A stretch of DNA of 64,000 nucleotides from Zeimonas sp039807785 (GCA_039807785.1 JBDHRX010000002.1:1-64000); one strand, 5' to 3'; numbered from the stretch's first letter, positions 15,964 to 24,529 are shown. The notes: generated from the sequence alone by a model not told the origin. Translations and numbers: made by a program.

Positions 15964-16128
15964 ATGATGCGTCCCCGCCAGCGCGGCCAATCGATGGTCG
16001 AGTACCTGATCGTGCTGATGCTGTTCGTCCTGGCCCTGGTCGCGGGTCCGCGCAGCCCGATCGAGCGCCTGTTCGAGGCGTTCGGCGACCGGTACGAACA
16101 CTTCACCCACGCCATGTCGATGCCATGA
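15964..16128 (+). CDS. Small Flp-like prepilin
   Basis: This is a 54-residue protein. MMRPRQRG|QSMVEYLIVLML shows the complete type IVb prepilin site: G8, glutamate at +5 (E13), tyrosine at +6 (Y14), then a hydrophobic helix. The mature peptide would be 46 residues, the usual size of Flp pilins and much smaller than the 76 predicted for the first pilin gene. GGAG at 15955-15958 supports ATG 15964 or 15967. The stop overlaps the cpaB start by 4 bases. It may be the true major pilin or a minor one; sequence cannot decide. Confidence 0.8.
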   Translation: MMRPRQRGQSMVEYLIVLMLFVLALVAGPRSPIERLFEAFGDRYEHFTHAMSMP

Positions 16129-17165
16129 GAACGCCGATCCCTTTCCTTCGGCACGCCCGGGACCGGCTGCTGCGCCATCGCGGCCTGATGCTGCTGGCGA
16201 TCGCGCTGGCGTTCGGCAGCCTGGCCGCATTGGGGGCGCGCGGCTACATCGCCGAACGTGTCGAAGCGGAGAAGGTCCGGCTCCAGCCGAGGCAGGCGAT
16301 GGTCGAGGTCGTGGTGGCCCGGCGCGACCTCGAGCGTGGCGAGCTGGTCGTTCCCGAGAACATGGCCGTGCGCGAGGTGCCCGCCGACGTCCTTCCGGGC
16401 ACGGTCGTGCGGCCCGATCGCTTCGAGCGGCACCTCGGCGCGCGGCTCGAGCAGCCGATGCGCGGCGGCGAACCGTTGCTCGAGGGCGCGATGGCCGGGG
16501 CCGATGCCGGGGCGTTCTCCAGCCGCATCCGGCAGGGGATCCGCGCGATGTCGATCCTGGTCGACGAGGTGAACTCGGTCTCGGGCATGCTCCAGCCGGG
16601 CGACCGGATCGACCTGCTGTTCTCGGTGCGTCCGCCCGTGTCCGCCGGCCAGCCGCCCGCCCAGGAAGTGACCACCACGCTGATGCAGGATCTCGCGGTG
16701 CTCGCCACCGGACGCCAGGTGCGCGCCGCGGCCGACGACGGGAGCGGCACACGGCATTTCACCGCGATCACGGTCGAGGTGTCGCCGGAGCAGGCGCAGC
16801 AGCTGATCGTCGCCCAGCGTACCGGCAAGCTCACCGCGATGCTGCGGCACCCGGACGACCGGCAGCCGCTCGGCGCCCATGTCCTGGACCTGAACGGCTT
16901 GCTCGGCATCGCGCGGCCGCGCTTGCCGCCCGTGCCTGCGCCGTCGCAGCCGGGTCCCGAGATCATCGTCGGCGGGCGGGGCGCGCTGATCGCGCTGCGG
17001 ATCCCGCTGGATCACCCGAAGGCCGAGTCGCAGGTTGCCGGCGCTGCCCCTGCTCCCGTCCCCGTTCCCGTCCCCGTTCCCGCCTGGTCGCTGCATCGGT
17101 TCGCACCGGCACCGGGCTCCGGCGGGCCGGCCCCCGTCCAATCCCGAGAGGCTCGCCCCGAATGA
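16125..17165 (+). CDS. cpaB: Flp pilus assembly protein CpaB/RcpC
   Basis: This 346-residue protein has an N-terminal membrane anchor (about 20-38) and a SAF-type domain (about 56-120: VVVARRDLERGELVVPENMAVREVP). The RcpC/CpaB domain follows (about 140-265: MSILVDEVNSVSGMLQPGDRIDLLF and TAITVEVSPEQAQQLIVAQ). The C-terminal tail is low in complexity, with a short PVPVPVPVP run near residue 315. CpaB sits in the periplasm and works with the secretin CpaC during pilus export. ATG 16125 overlaps the upstream prepilin stop, and its own stop overlaps cpaC, both by 4 bases. Confidence 0.93.
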   Translation: MRTPIPFLRHARDRLLRHRGLMLLAIALAFGSLAALGARGYIAERVEAEKVRLQPRQAMVEVVVARRDLERGELVVPENMAVREVPADVLPGTVVRPDRFERHLGARLEQPMRGGEPLLEGAMAGADAGAFSSRIRQGIRAMSILVDEVNSVSGMLQPGDRIDLLFSVRPPVSAGQPPAQEVTTTLMQDLAVLATGRQVRAAADDGSGTRHFTAITVEVSPEQAQQLIVAQRTGKLTAMLRHPDDRQPLGAHVLDLNGLLGIARPRLPPVPAPSQPGPEIIVGGRGALIALRIPLDHPKAESQVAGAAPAPVPVPVPVPAWSLHRFAPAPGSGGPAPVQSREARPE

Positions 17166-18469
17166 ACACCATCCGGTTCCAGCGATTCGCGAGCGTCCTG
17201 GCGACGACGGTCGCGTGCTTCGTCGTCGATCCGGATGCGGCATCGGCGGCCGGATCGGTGCTGCCGCCGATTCCGGTGGATCTCTACGTCGGGCAGATCC
17301 ACCTGATCCGGGCCGGCGAGCTCAAGCGGGTGGCGGTCGGCAACGGCAAGGTCATCCAGGCGACCGCCCTCGACGGCGGCCAGGTGCTGGTGATCCCCGA
17401 GGCGGCGGGCCAGAGCACGCTGCACCTGTGGGGCAAGGACGGCACCGAGACCAGCTTCGCGATCAGCGTCGTGCCGGCCGATGCCAACCGGCTGCTCGAC
17501 GAGATCCGCGCGATGCTCGGCGCGTCGTCGCGCGTGCGGGCGCGCATCGTCGGCGACAAGGTCGTTCTCGAAGGCAGCGAACTGTCCGAGGAAGAAGCGG
17601 CCCGGCTGGCCGAGATCGCGCGGCGCTACCCGCAGGTGGTGAACCTGATCAGCCGCGTCGGCCTCGAGCGCATGATCGAGATGGACGTGCGCATGCTCGA
17701 AATCCGCCGCGACCTGCTGGAGGATATCGGCATCCGCTGGAACGGCAGCATGCAGGGGCCGAGCTTCGGCGTGCTGGGCGACCTGCACCGGAGCCGGGTG
17801 TTCCGGCCCGGTGGGGCCGCCGCCGAGGCCGGCCTGGAAACGCGCACGCGGGTCGCGCCCTTCGCGACCATGCTGGGGCTGGCCAGCTCGATCACGTCGG
17901 TCATCAATCTCCTGGTGCAGAACGGCGATGCAGTGGTGCTGGCCGAGCCGCGGCTGTCCTGCCGCAGCGGCGGCTCGGCGCGCTTCGTCGCCGGCGGCGA
18001 GCTGCCCGTTCCGTTCGCGAGCGGCCTCGGGACGGTCTCGGTCGGCTTCAAGGAGTACGGGGTCAAGTTCGACGTCAGCCCGGTGGCCAGCGAGTCGGGC
18101 GTCATCGCCGCCAAGATCGCCACCGAGATCTCGGCGATCAACTTCGAGATCCAGGTCCAGGATGTTCCCGGTCTGATCAAGCGTCGTGCCGAGACCGAAG
18201 TGAACCTGAGAGAGAACGAGACCCTGGTCATCGCGGGCCTGCTCACCGAGGAGTCGTCGAGATCGATCGATCGCGTGCCCGGGCTCGGCGAGCTGCCGAT
18301 CCTCGGCAAGCTGTTCCGGTCGCGCGAGTTCCGCGATCGCAAGACCGACCTCGTCGTGTTCATCACCCCGCGATTCGTCGGCACCGGTTCGCCGGTCCAG
18401 AACGAGGCGGTCGAACGCAGCGCGCAGCGCCTCGACGACGCGCGGCGGCAGGTCCGGATGGCGGAGTGA
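17162..18469 (+). CDS. cpaC: Tad pilus secretin CpaC/RcpA
   Basis: This 435-residue outer-membrane secretin has a signal region (1-30), a pilus-specific N0-like domain (about 40-110: LYVGQIHLIRAGELKRVAVGNGKVI), and a BON-like segment (about 115-165). The secretin domain (about 205-420) shows VVLAEPRLSCRSGGSARFVAGGELPVP and the C-terminal signature RVPGLGELPILGKLFRS...KTDLVVFITPRFV. It forms the outer-membrane channel for the Flp pilus. It is shorter than many RcpA proteins but has all core motifs. It overlaps cpaB by 4 bases. Confidence 0.95.
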   Translation: MNTIRFQRFASVLATTVACFVVDPDAASAAGSVLPPIPVDLYVGQIHLIRAGELKRVAVGNGKVIQATALDGGQVLVIPEAAGQSTLHLWGKDGTETSFAISVVPADANRLLDEIRAMLGASSRVRARIVGDKVVLEGSELSEEEAARLAEIARRYPQVVNLISRVGLERMIEMDVRMLEIRRDLLEDIGIRWNGSMQGPSFGVLGDLHRSRVFRPGGAAAEAGLETRTRVAPFATMLGLASSITSVINLLVQNGDAVVLAEPRLSCRSGGSARFVAGGELPVPFASGLGTVSVGFKEYGVKFDVSPVASESGVIAAKIATEISAINFEIQVQDVPGLIKRRAETEVNLRENETLVIAGLLTEESSRSIDRVPGLGELPILGKLFRSREFRDRKTDLVVFITPRFVGTGSPVQNEAVERSAQRLDDARRQVRMAE

Positions 18470-18470
18470 C

Positions 18471-20150
18471 ATGCTGACGCTCATCGTCGAGGCCGAGGGC
18501 GAGGCGCCCAGGGCGTTGCGCCTGACCCGCTTCCCGACCCGGATCGGCCGGCAGGCCGGCAGCGAGGTGCGCCTGGCCGGCTGGCGAGTGGCCCGCCTGC
18601 ACGCGGAGATCCATCGCATCGAGCACGGATTCAAGCTGGTCGACCGCGGCAGCCTCGGGGGAACCTGGGTCAACGGAGAACGGGTGGCGGAGTACGCGCC
18701 GCTTGCCGACGACGACGAGATCGTGATCGCCGGCTACCGCCTTCGCACCCATCCTCGCGCCGGACCGGGGGCCGGATCGGATGCCGAGGTCGCGACGACG
18801 GGCACGGCGCCCGACCGGGCGGCCGCGTCCGCACCGGCCCAGGCAGTCGTGCCGGTTGCCGGCGAGGCGCGCGACGAAGTGGCGCCGCACGAGGATCTCG
18901 AATGGCGCCGCCTGCTGCACCGCCGCCTGCTGGCGGCGATCGACCTGCGTCGCCAGGACATCCGCCAACTGAGCGCGGCGCAGCTGCGACGCCAGGTCGA
19001 GGGCCTGCTGCGCGAGCTGGTCGACGCGGAGCCGGGCGTTCCGGCCGACGTCGATCGCGAGGGCCTCGTCGCCGCCGTGCTGGACGAGGCGATCGGCCTC
19101 GGTCCTTTGGAGCCCTTGCTGCGCGACGCGGCCGTCTCCGAGATCATGGTCAACGCGCCCGACGAGATCTACGTCGAGCGCGAGGGATGCCTGCATCGCG
19201 CCTGCGCTGCGTTCACCGGCGAGGAGGCCGTGCGCGCCGCGATCGATCGCATCGTGACGCCGATCGGTCGCCGCATCGACGAAGGCTCGCCGATGGTCGA
19301 CGCGCGCCTTCCGGACGGCTCCCGGGTGAACGCGATCATCGCGCCGCTGGCGATCCGGGGCACGGCCCTCACGATCCGGCGTTTCAACCAGCGACTCTAC
19401 GGACCGCGCGACCTGGTCGAGACCGGGTCGATGTCTCAGGCGATGCTCGACTTCCTCGAGGTCTGCGTGCGCATGCGTCGCAACGTGGTGGTCTCCGGCG
19501 GGACCGGCTCCGGAAAGACGACGCTGCTGAACCTGCTGTCGAACCTGATCCCGGCGGGAGAGCGGATCGTCACGATCGAGGATGCCGCGGAGCTTCGCCT
19601 GCGGCACGCGCATCGGGTGAGCCTCGAGTCTCGACCCGCGAACGCGGAGGGTCGCGGGCGGGTCACGATCCGGGATCTCGTTCGCAATGCGCTGCGGATG
19701 CGGCCGGACCGCATCGTGGTCGGCGAGTGCCGCGGGGGCGAAGCGATCGACATGCTCCAGGCGATGAACACCGGGCACGATGGATCGCTGACCACGGTGC
19801 ACGCGAACAGTCCTCGCGACCTGGTTTCGCGCCTCGAGACGATGGTGCTGACGGCCGGCGTCGAGATGCCGGTCCAGGCGATCCGGGAGCAGATCGTCGC
19901 CGCGGTGGACATCGTCGTCCAGCAGGCCCGATCGGCCGACGGGCGCCGGCGCATCGTCGAGATCGTGGAGTTCACCGGCCTCGAGGGACAGCGGGTGCTG
20001 ATGCAGCCGCTGTTCCGTTTCGACCGTCGCGTTTCGTCCGGTTTCGCCGGCGGGCGCTTCGTCGGCTGCAACAACGTGCCCCAGTTCTACGAGGCGCTGC
20101 GCGAGGAGGGCATGGCGCTCGACCTGTCGATCTTCCGGGAGGCATCGTGA
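18471..20150 (+). CDS. cpaF: FHA-CpaF fusion: Tad pilus secretion ATPase
   Basis: In this 559-residue protein, residues 1-90 form a forkhead-associated (FHA)-type domain (IGRQAGSEVRL and RGSLGGTWVNGERV). A linker (95-140) leads to the CpaF/TadA ATPase: Walker A GGTGSGKTT at about 343-351, the Asp box TIEDAAEL, Walker B-like RPDRIVVGECRGGE at about 410-423, and the His box LTTVHANSPRD. The ATPase powers pilus assembly with TadB/TadC in the inner membrane. In the FHA part the usual Ser-Arg-x-His loop reads ARLH and the usual Asn-Gly reads GG, so phosphothreonine binding may be lost. The fusion could replace a separate TadZ/CpaE localisation factor, which is missing here. Confidence 0.93.
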   Translation: MLTLIVEAEGEAPRALRLTRFPTRIGRQAGSEVRLAGWRVARLHAEIHRIEHGFKLVDRGSLGGTWVNGERVAEYAPLADDDEIVIAGYRLRTHPRAGPGAGSDAEVATTGTAPDRAAASAPAQAVVPVAGEARDEVAPHEDLEWRRLLHRRLLAAIDLRRQDIRQLSAAQLRRQVEGLLRELVDAEPGVPADVDREGLVAAVLDEAIGLGPLEPLLRDAAVSEIMVNAPDEIYVEREGCLHRACAAFTGEEAVRAAIDRIVTPIGRRIDEGSPMVDARLPDGSRVNAIIAPLAIRGTALTIRRFNQRLYGPRDLVETGSMSQAMLDFLEVCVRMRRNVVVSGGTGSGKTTLLNLLSNLIPAGERIVTIEDAAELRLRHAHRVSLESRPANAEGRGRVTIRDLVRNALRMRPDRIVVGECRGGEAIDMLQAMNTGHDGSLTTVHANSPRDLVSRLETMVLTAGVEMPVQAIREQIVAAVDIVVQQARSADGRRRIVEIVEFTGLEGQRVLMQPLFRFDRRVSSGFAGGRFVGCNNVPQFYEALREEGMALDLSIFREAS

Positions 20151-21013
20151 ACGCGTCCGGCCCGGTGGCGCTCTGGTCGGTCCTGCTGGCGGTCTTCGTG
20201 TCCACCGCCGCGCTGCTCGCGCTCGGCGTGCAACTCGCGCGACGATCCGGGAGGCGGCATCGCGAACGCTTCGAGCACGCGATCGGCGCCGGAATGCGCG
20301 AGTCGTTCCTGTTCGTCGACACGGCGCGCCTGTTCCTGCTCCAGCATGCATTCGCGGCCGGCGCGACGCTCGCAGCGTGGCTGGCCACCGGCCAGTGGAC
20401 GCTGGCCCTGGTCGCGGCGCTCGCGGCGGGGGCGCTGCCGTCATGGCTGCTGCGGCACCTGCGGCGCCGGCGTCGCGAGGCGTTTCGCCAGCAGATGCCC
20501 GACCTCCTGATGCTCATGGCCGGCGGACTGCGCGCCGGGAGCGGACTGGGAGAAGCACTGGCGCGGGCCGCGCAGGAAATCGGCCCGCCCGCGCGGCAGG
20601 AGATCGGGCTGCTGCTGCGCGAGCGCCGGCTCGGCGTCGGCCTCGAGCCGGCGCTGGCAGGGCTGGTGCGTCGCATGCCGATCGAGGAATCGACCCTGTT
20701 CGCGTCGGCGCTGCGGATCGGCTCCGAGGCGGGCGGCGGCATGGCGGACACGCTCGAGTCGCTGGCCGATGCGATGCGTCGGACGCTGGCCATCGAGGGC
20801 AAGGTGCGCGCGCTGACCGCCCAGGGACGACTGCAGGCATGGGTGATGGGCGCGCTGCCGGCCGTCCTGGCGGGCCTGCTGCATGCGGTGGATCCGTCCT
20901 CGATGGCGGTGCTGTTCGAGACCTGGCAGGGATGGGCCGTGCTGGCCGCGGTCGTCGCGCTGCAGGCGGTCGGCGTGGTGCTGATCCGGCGGATCGTGGC
21001 GATCGACGTATGA
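20147..21013 (+). CDS. tadB: Tad pilus inner-membrane platform protein TadB
   Basis: This 288-residue type II secretion F-domain protein has membrane helices at about 5-27, 60-105 (two) and 245-283 (two), around a cytoplasmic F domain. The F domain includes QQMPDLLMLMAGGLRAGSGL at about 113-132 and RIGSEAGGGMADTLESLADAMRRT. With TadC it forms the platform that the CpaF ATPase drives. The start is GTG 20147 (GTGA overlap with cpaF) with GGGAGG 4 bp upstream. Confidence 0.93.
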   Translation: MNASGPVALWSVLLAVFVSTAALLALGVQLARRSGRRHRERFEHAIGAGMRESFLFVDTARLFLLQHAFAAGATLAAWLATGQWTLALVAALAAGALPSWLLRHLRRRRREAFRQQMPDLLMLMAGGLRAGSGLGEALARAAQEIGPPARQEIGLLLRERRLGVGLEPALAGLVRRMPIEESTLFASALRIGSEAGGGMADTLESLADAMRRTLAIEGKVRALTAQGRLQAWVMGALPAVLAGLLHAVDPSSMAVLFETWQGWAVLAAVVALQAVGVVLIRRIVAIDV

Positions 21014-21023
21014 GGAGGTCTTC

Positions 21024-21908
21024 ATGGCGGATACCTGGTTGTCGCTGACGCTCGCGGCGGTCTTCGTCGCCGTCCTGGCCCTGCTCGGAGCGATCCGGGC
21101 CGCATGGCCGGATCCGGGGCCCGCGGCGGCAACGGCCGGCCTGGGTTCGCTACCATGGCCGTGGCGTATCGCCTGGCCGCTGCTGCGCCGGCTGGCGCCC
21201 GCGTTCGGGCCCCTCGTCGGGGTTGCACAGCGCGAACGCCTGCGGGAGCGGCTCGGACGGGCCGGATTCGATCGCGTCCTGGGCCCGGAGCAAGTGGTGG
21301 CCGCCCAATGCGCGGCGACGATTCTCGCCGGCGTCGCCGTCGCGCTGGCGGCCTGGGCGAGCACGATGTTCTCGCTCTGGATCGCCGTGCCTGCGGCGGT
21401 GCTGGCCGGGTTGACCCCAGGCATCGCGATCCGCCGCCGCGCCGCCCTGCGCCGCAATGCGGTGCTGAAGCGGCTGCCCCACGATCTCGACCTGATCACG
21501 CTGTCGATCGAGGCCGGGCTCAACCTCGGTGCTGCGCTGGGGCAGGCGGCCCGGCATGGCCCGCCCGGACCGCTGCGCGACGAATGGCAGCGGGTCCTGC
21601 GCGACATCCGCGCGGGACAGCCGCGTCACGAGGCGCTCGGCGCGATGGGAGTGCGGCTCGCGCTCCCGGCGGTCTCGACGCTGGTCGCGGCCCTGCTCGC
21701 CGCGGAGCGGCAGGGGGCGAGCCTGGGCCCGATCCTTCGCGCCCAGGCCGAGCAGCGGCGGCACGAACGCTTCCTGCGTGCCGAACGACTGGCGATGGAA
21801 GCGCCGGTGAAGATGCTGTTCCCGCTCGTGGTGTGCATCTTCCCGGGAACGTTCGCGATCCTGCTGTTTCCGGTGATCCAGCAGTTGCTCAGGGAGGGCG
21901 TGCTGTGA
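21024..21908 (+). CDS. tadC: Tad pilus inner-membrane platform protein TadC
   Basis: This 294-residue type II secretion F-domain protein has membrane helices near 5-24, 95-130 and 268-290. The F domain includes LPHDLDLITLSIEAGLNLGAAL at about 152-173 and LRAQAEQRRHERFLRAERLAMEAPVKMLFPLV near the end. GAGGAGG stands 7 bases upstream of ATG 21024. It is the partner of TadB in the inner-membrane platform. Confidence 0.93.
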   Translation: MADTWLSLTLAAVFVAVLALLGAIRAAWPDPGPAAATAGLGSLPWPWRIAWPLLRRLAPAFGPLVGVAQRERLRERLGRAGFDRVLGPEQVVAAQCAATILAGVAVALAAWASTMFSLWIAVPAAVLAGLTPGIAIRRRAALRRNAVLKRLPHDLDLITLSIEAGLNLGAALGQAARHGPPGPLRDEWQRVLRDIRAGQPRHEALGAMGVRLALPAVSTLVAALLAAERQGASLGPILRAQAEQRRHERFLRAERLAMEAPVKMLFPLVVCIFPGTFAILLFPVIQQLLREGVL

Positions 21909-22465
21909 GGGACGGACCGAATCGTCATGTGCTCGCCCGCGTGCCGAACCGGGCGACACCGGGGCGGGTGATACCGAGGCAGGTGATATCGAGCCGGGCA
22001 GGCGGCGTGCCGATGCGCGGCTGGCGGCGGTTGGCGCGTCGGCCGATCGGGGCGGAGCGCCCGGATGCGCCGATCCTGCGCATCGTCGCGCCGGACGGCT
22101 GCCGAAGATTCATCCGGGTCGCGCGGGCAACCGGATTCTGGTCGCGCCTGAGAGGTCTCGTGGGCCGGCCGGCGCCGGCGTCGGGGCACGGGCTCTGGAT
22201 CGAGCCTTGCGCGGCCATCCATACCTTCGGCATCGCCGTCGCGCTCGACGTCGTCTTCGTGTCGCGCGGCATGGTGGTGCAGCGCGTCGATGCACAGGTG
22301 CCGCCGGGCGGCATCCGGATCGCGGCCCGGGCTCGCAGCGTCCTGGAACTGCGCGCCGGAGAGGCCGCGCGAATCGGCCTCGAGACCGGGGTCCGCCTCG
22401 AATGGTGCCGTCACGGCGGCGTCATCGGGGCGCCTTGCGGCCGGAGCGAGGAGGTACAGCGATGA
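21905..22465 (+). CDS. DUF192 family protein in the Tad operon
   Basis: This protein has 186 residues from GTG 21905, which overlaps the tadC stop and has GGAGG 7 bp upstream; ATG 22013 would give 150 residues and a tighter domain. The DUF192 signature is clear at about residues 80-140: FWSRLRGLVGRPAP, HGLWIEPCAAIHTFGIAVALDVVF and the following strand pair. DUF192 proteins are small secreted or cytoplasmic proteins of unknown function. Here it is translationally coupled between TadC and the TPR protein, so a pilus-related job is likely. The N-terminal 40 residues lack a clear signal peptide. Confidence 0.8.
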   Translation: MRDGPNRHVLARVPNRATPGRVIPRQVISSRAGGVPMRGWRRLARRPIGAERPDAPILRIVAPDGCRRFIRVARATGFWSRLRGLVGRPAPASGHGLWIEPCAAIHTFGIAVALDVVFVSRGMVVQRVDAQVPPGGIRIAARARSVLELRAGEAARIGLETGVRLEWCRHGGVIGAPCGRSEEVQR

Positions 22466-23253
22466 AATCGAAGACGTGCGGTCGATTCGCGAGCGCGCTG
22501 CTCGCGCGTGCGCTGGTAGCGACCGCGGCAGCCGCAGCGGCGGCGACCGGTGCCTGCGCGGCCCAGGCCGTTTCCGGACCGGAGGGGAGCGAGCGGGCCG
22601 GCGCGATGCGGCCCGAGGCATGGTCCGAAGCATCGTCCGAAGCGCTACCCGGAGCCCTGCCCGAAGCCGAAGCGCTGCCGGAAGCATTGCCCGAAGCGCT
22701 GATCGATGCCTTCGACCCGCCCGGCGAACGATCCTCGCCGCCGCCACGTCCACCGCGGGCCACGGCGACCGACGGGCGTACGCTGCAGCGCCTGCTCGAA
22801 GCGGGCGAGGCGGCCTACCGGGCACGGCGGCGCGACGAGGCGTTGGCCGCGTTCGAGCGGGCCGTCGCGCTGGATCCCCGGCAGGCGCTCGCCTGGCTGC
22901 GGATCGGCAACCTGCACCAGATGCGGCGCGACTGGTTCCGGGCGCTGGCGGCGTATCGCAAGGCGGCGGCACGATCGGGCGAGCCGCCGGAGGATCCCGC
23001 CGTCCGGGCCAAGGCGCTGTACAACCTGGCGCTGATCAATCTCGAGCTCGCGCAGCAGACCTTGCGCACGCTGGAGCGGCTGGGACCCGAGGCGATAGCG
23101 GCCGGTGCGCGCGAACCGCTGTCGGCCGCGGTGGCTGCGACGCGACGGCGCCTCGATGCTCGGCTTCCGTCCGGAGAGCGGCCGGGCGCCGCCACCGGGG
23201 ACGACCGGCCGCGGCCGCGTGTGGACTACATCCGGGGAGCGCCGAAGCCGTGA
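22462..23253 (+). CDS. TPR protein of the Tad locus (TadD-like)
   Basis: This 263-residue exported protein has a signal peptide (about 1-34, an Ala-rich hydrophobic run ending CAAQA) and an acidic low-complexity stretch of repeated PEA/SEA/EALP units (about 50-80). It then has at least two tetratricopeptide repeats (about 105-185: LLEAGEAAYRARRRDEALAAF and WLRIGNLHQMRRDWFRALAAY). Tad loci usually carry a TPR protein (TadD) that helps secretin assembly, and this is the likely equivalent. ATG 22462 overlaps the DUF192 stop by 4 bases. Confidence 0.8.
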   Translation: MKSKTCGRFASALLARALVATAAAAAAATGACAAQAVSGPEGSERAGAMRPEAWSEASSEALPGALPEAEALPEALPEALIDAFDPPGERSSPPPRPPRATATDGRTLQRLLEAGEAAYRARRRDEALAAFERAVALDPRQALAWLRIGNLHQMRRDWFRALAAYRKAAARSGEPPEDPAVRAKALYNLALINLELAQQTLRTLERLGPEAIAAGAREPLSAAVAATRRRLDARLPSGERPGAATGDDRPRPRVDYIRGAPKP

Positions 23254-23262
23254 GGGGCAATC

Positions 23263-23294
23263 ATGAGCAGGCGGCCATGAGCAGGCGGCCATGA
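23263..23294 (+). other. Two tandem overlapping minicistrons before the last TadE-like gene
   Basis: The 14-bp unit ATGAGCAGGCGGCC occurs twice (23263-23276, 23277-23290) and is followed by ATGAGC of the real gene at 23291. Each unit makes a five-codon frame (Met-Ser-Arg-Arg-Pro) whose TGA overlaps the next ATG. The AGGCGG in each unit also lies at ribosome-site distance before the next start. This could be a start-region duplication or a reinitiation relay. Confidence 0.6.
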
Positions 23295-24403
23295 GCGAAC
23301 GATTGCGGCGCCCCGCATCGCGCGGCGCGACGCTCGTCGAGGCGCTGATCGCCTTGCCCATCGTGCTGCTGCTCGGGCTGGGCGCGCTGCAATGGATCTT
23401 GCTGTTCCATGCGCGCACCGCGCTCGAGTACGCGCTCGTCGAGGCCGCGCGCGCCGGCAGCGTCGCGCAGGCGCGGCCCGGGGCGATCGAGGACGGCCTG
23501 GCGCGCGGGCTGATGCCGTTCTGGTACGGGGTCGGCGCTTCCCGTCCCTGGGCCGCGGCGATCGGCGCGTCGGGCGTCCGGCTGCGCCAGGGCCTCGCCG
23601 CCGGGTGGATTGTGTGGAGGCAGATCTCGCCCACCCTCGAGAGCTTCGGCGATTGGGGCGAGCCCGCGCTGGACGCCGCCGGGCGCCCGATGCCGGGCGT
23701 GCTCGAGATCCCCAACGACGGCCTGCAATGGAGCGCGTTGCGCCAGCCGGCGGGCGGGGTCGCCGGGTTGCGCGATGCCGAACCCATCGGCGCGCGTTCG
23801 CACCAGACCCTGAACGACGCGAACCTGCTCAAGCTCGAACTGCGTTACGGCATGCCGATGACGGTGCCGCTGGTCGGGCGCATCGCAGTCTGGGTGATGC
23901 GGATCGTCGATGGATGCGCCGCGCCGTCGGGGCGATGGGTCGGGGCGCTCGATCTGGGCACGCCGGCGCCGGCCGCCGCGCCGAAGGGCTGGGCCTGCGC
24001 GATGTACCTGGCCCCCAATGCCGCAGGGGCGGCGGTCCCCCGCTGGCCGGTGCGAACGACCGCGACGGTCCGGATGCAGAGCCCGGCGCGGCAAAGCGCC
24101 ATGACGCCTGCGGGGTCGGGATCGCCGGCACATGCGTCGCCGCCGGTCGTCCCGGTCGGCATGCCGTCGGCGGGACAGGATTCCGTGCCGTCACCGGTGC
24201 TTCCGGGGGCCTCCGGGCCGTTTCCGGCGCCAGCTGTCGAGGGCGGTGTGGGCGGTGTGGGCGACGCAGGTGGCGCAGGTGGCGCGGGCGGAGGGTTCCT
24301 GGCGATGCCCGCCCCGAATGGCGGCAGCGGTGCTGGGCCTGCGAGCGGGTGGCTTCGACTCGGGGGAGACCGCTCGTTCTCGGTCCCGGGCGCCTGCTCT
24401 TAG
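23291..24403 (+). CDS. TadE-like pseudopilin with Gly/Pro-rich tail
   Basis: This is a 370-residue protein. The N-terminus RRPASRG|ATLVEALIALPIVLLLGLGALQW has the pseudopilin junction with glutamate at +5 and a membrane helix, as in TadE/TadF. Residues 40-260 form an extracytoplasmic domain (DANLLKLELRYGMPM is typical of TadE-like proteins). The C-terminal 110 residues are low in complexity, rich in Pro, Ala and Gly (GGVGGVGDAGGAGGAGGG). The start is set at ATG 23291, the third of three repeated start sequences. It is the last gene of the Tad operon. Confidence 0.78.
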   Translation: MSERLRRPASRGATLVEALIALPIVLLLGLGALQWILLFHARTALEYALVEAARAGSVAQARPGAIEDGLARGLMPFWYGVGASRPWAAAIGASGVRLRQGLAAGWIVWRQISPTLESFGDWGEPALDAAGRPMPGVLEIPNDGLQWSALRQPAGGVAGLRDAEPIGARSHQTLNDANLLKLELRYGMPMTVPLVGRIAVWVMRIVDGCAAPSGRWVGALDLGTPAPAAAPKGWACAMYLAPNAAGAAVPRWPVRTTATVRMQSPARQSAMTPAGSGSPAHASPPVVPVGMPSAGQDSVPSPVLPGASGPFPAPAVEGGVGGVGDAGGAGGAGGGFLAMPAPNGGSGAGPASGWLRLGGDRSFSVPGACS

Positions 24404-24529
24404 CGATGCCGGCTCGCGATGAGACGAGCGACGACGGGCCGGCTCTGGTGACGAGCCGACTGGCTCGATCCGCCTGCTGGGCAGCGGTCGATCGGCCGGC
24501 CGGGCAGCAGGTCGATCCGCTGGCAGGCG

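Noticed and set aside
24404..24529. Terminator between the Tad operon and the hydrolase gene
   Set aside because: GC-rich partial repeats are present, but no hairpin followed by a T run was found on either strand.
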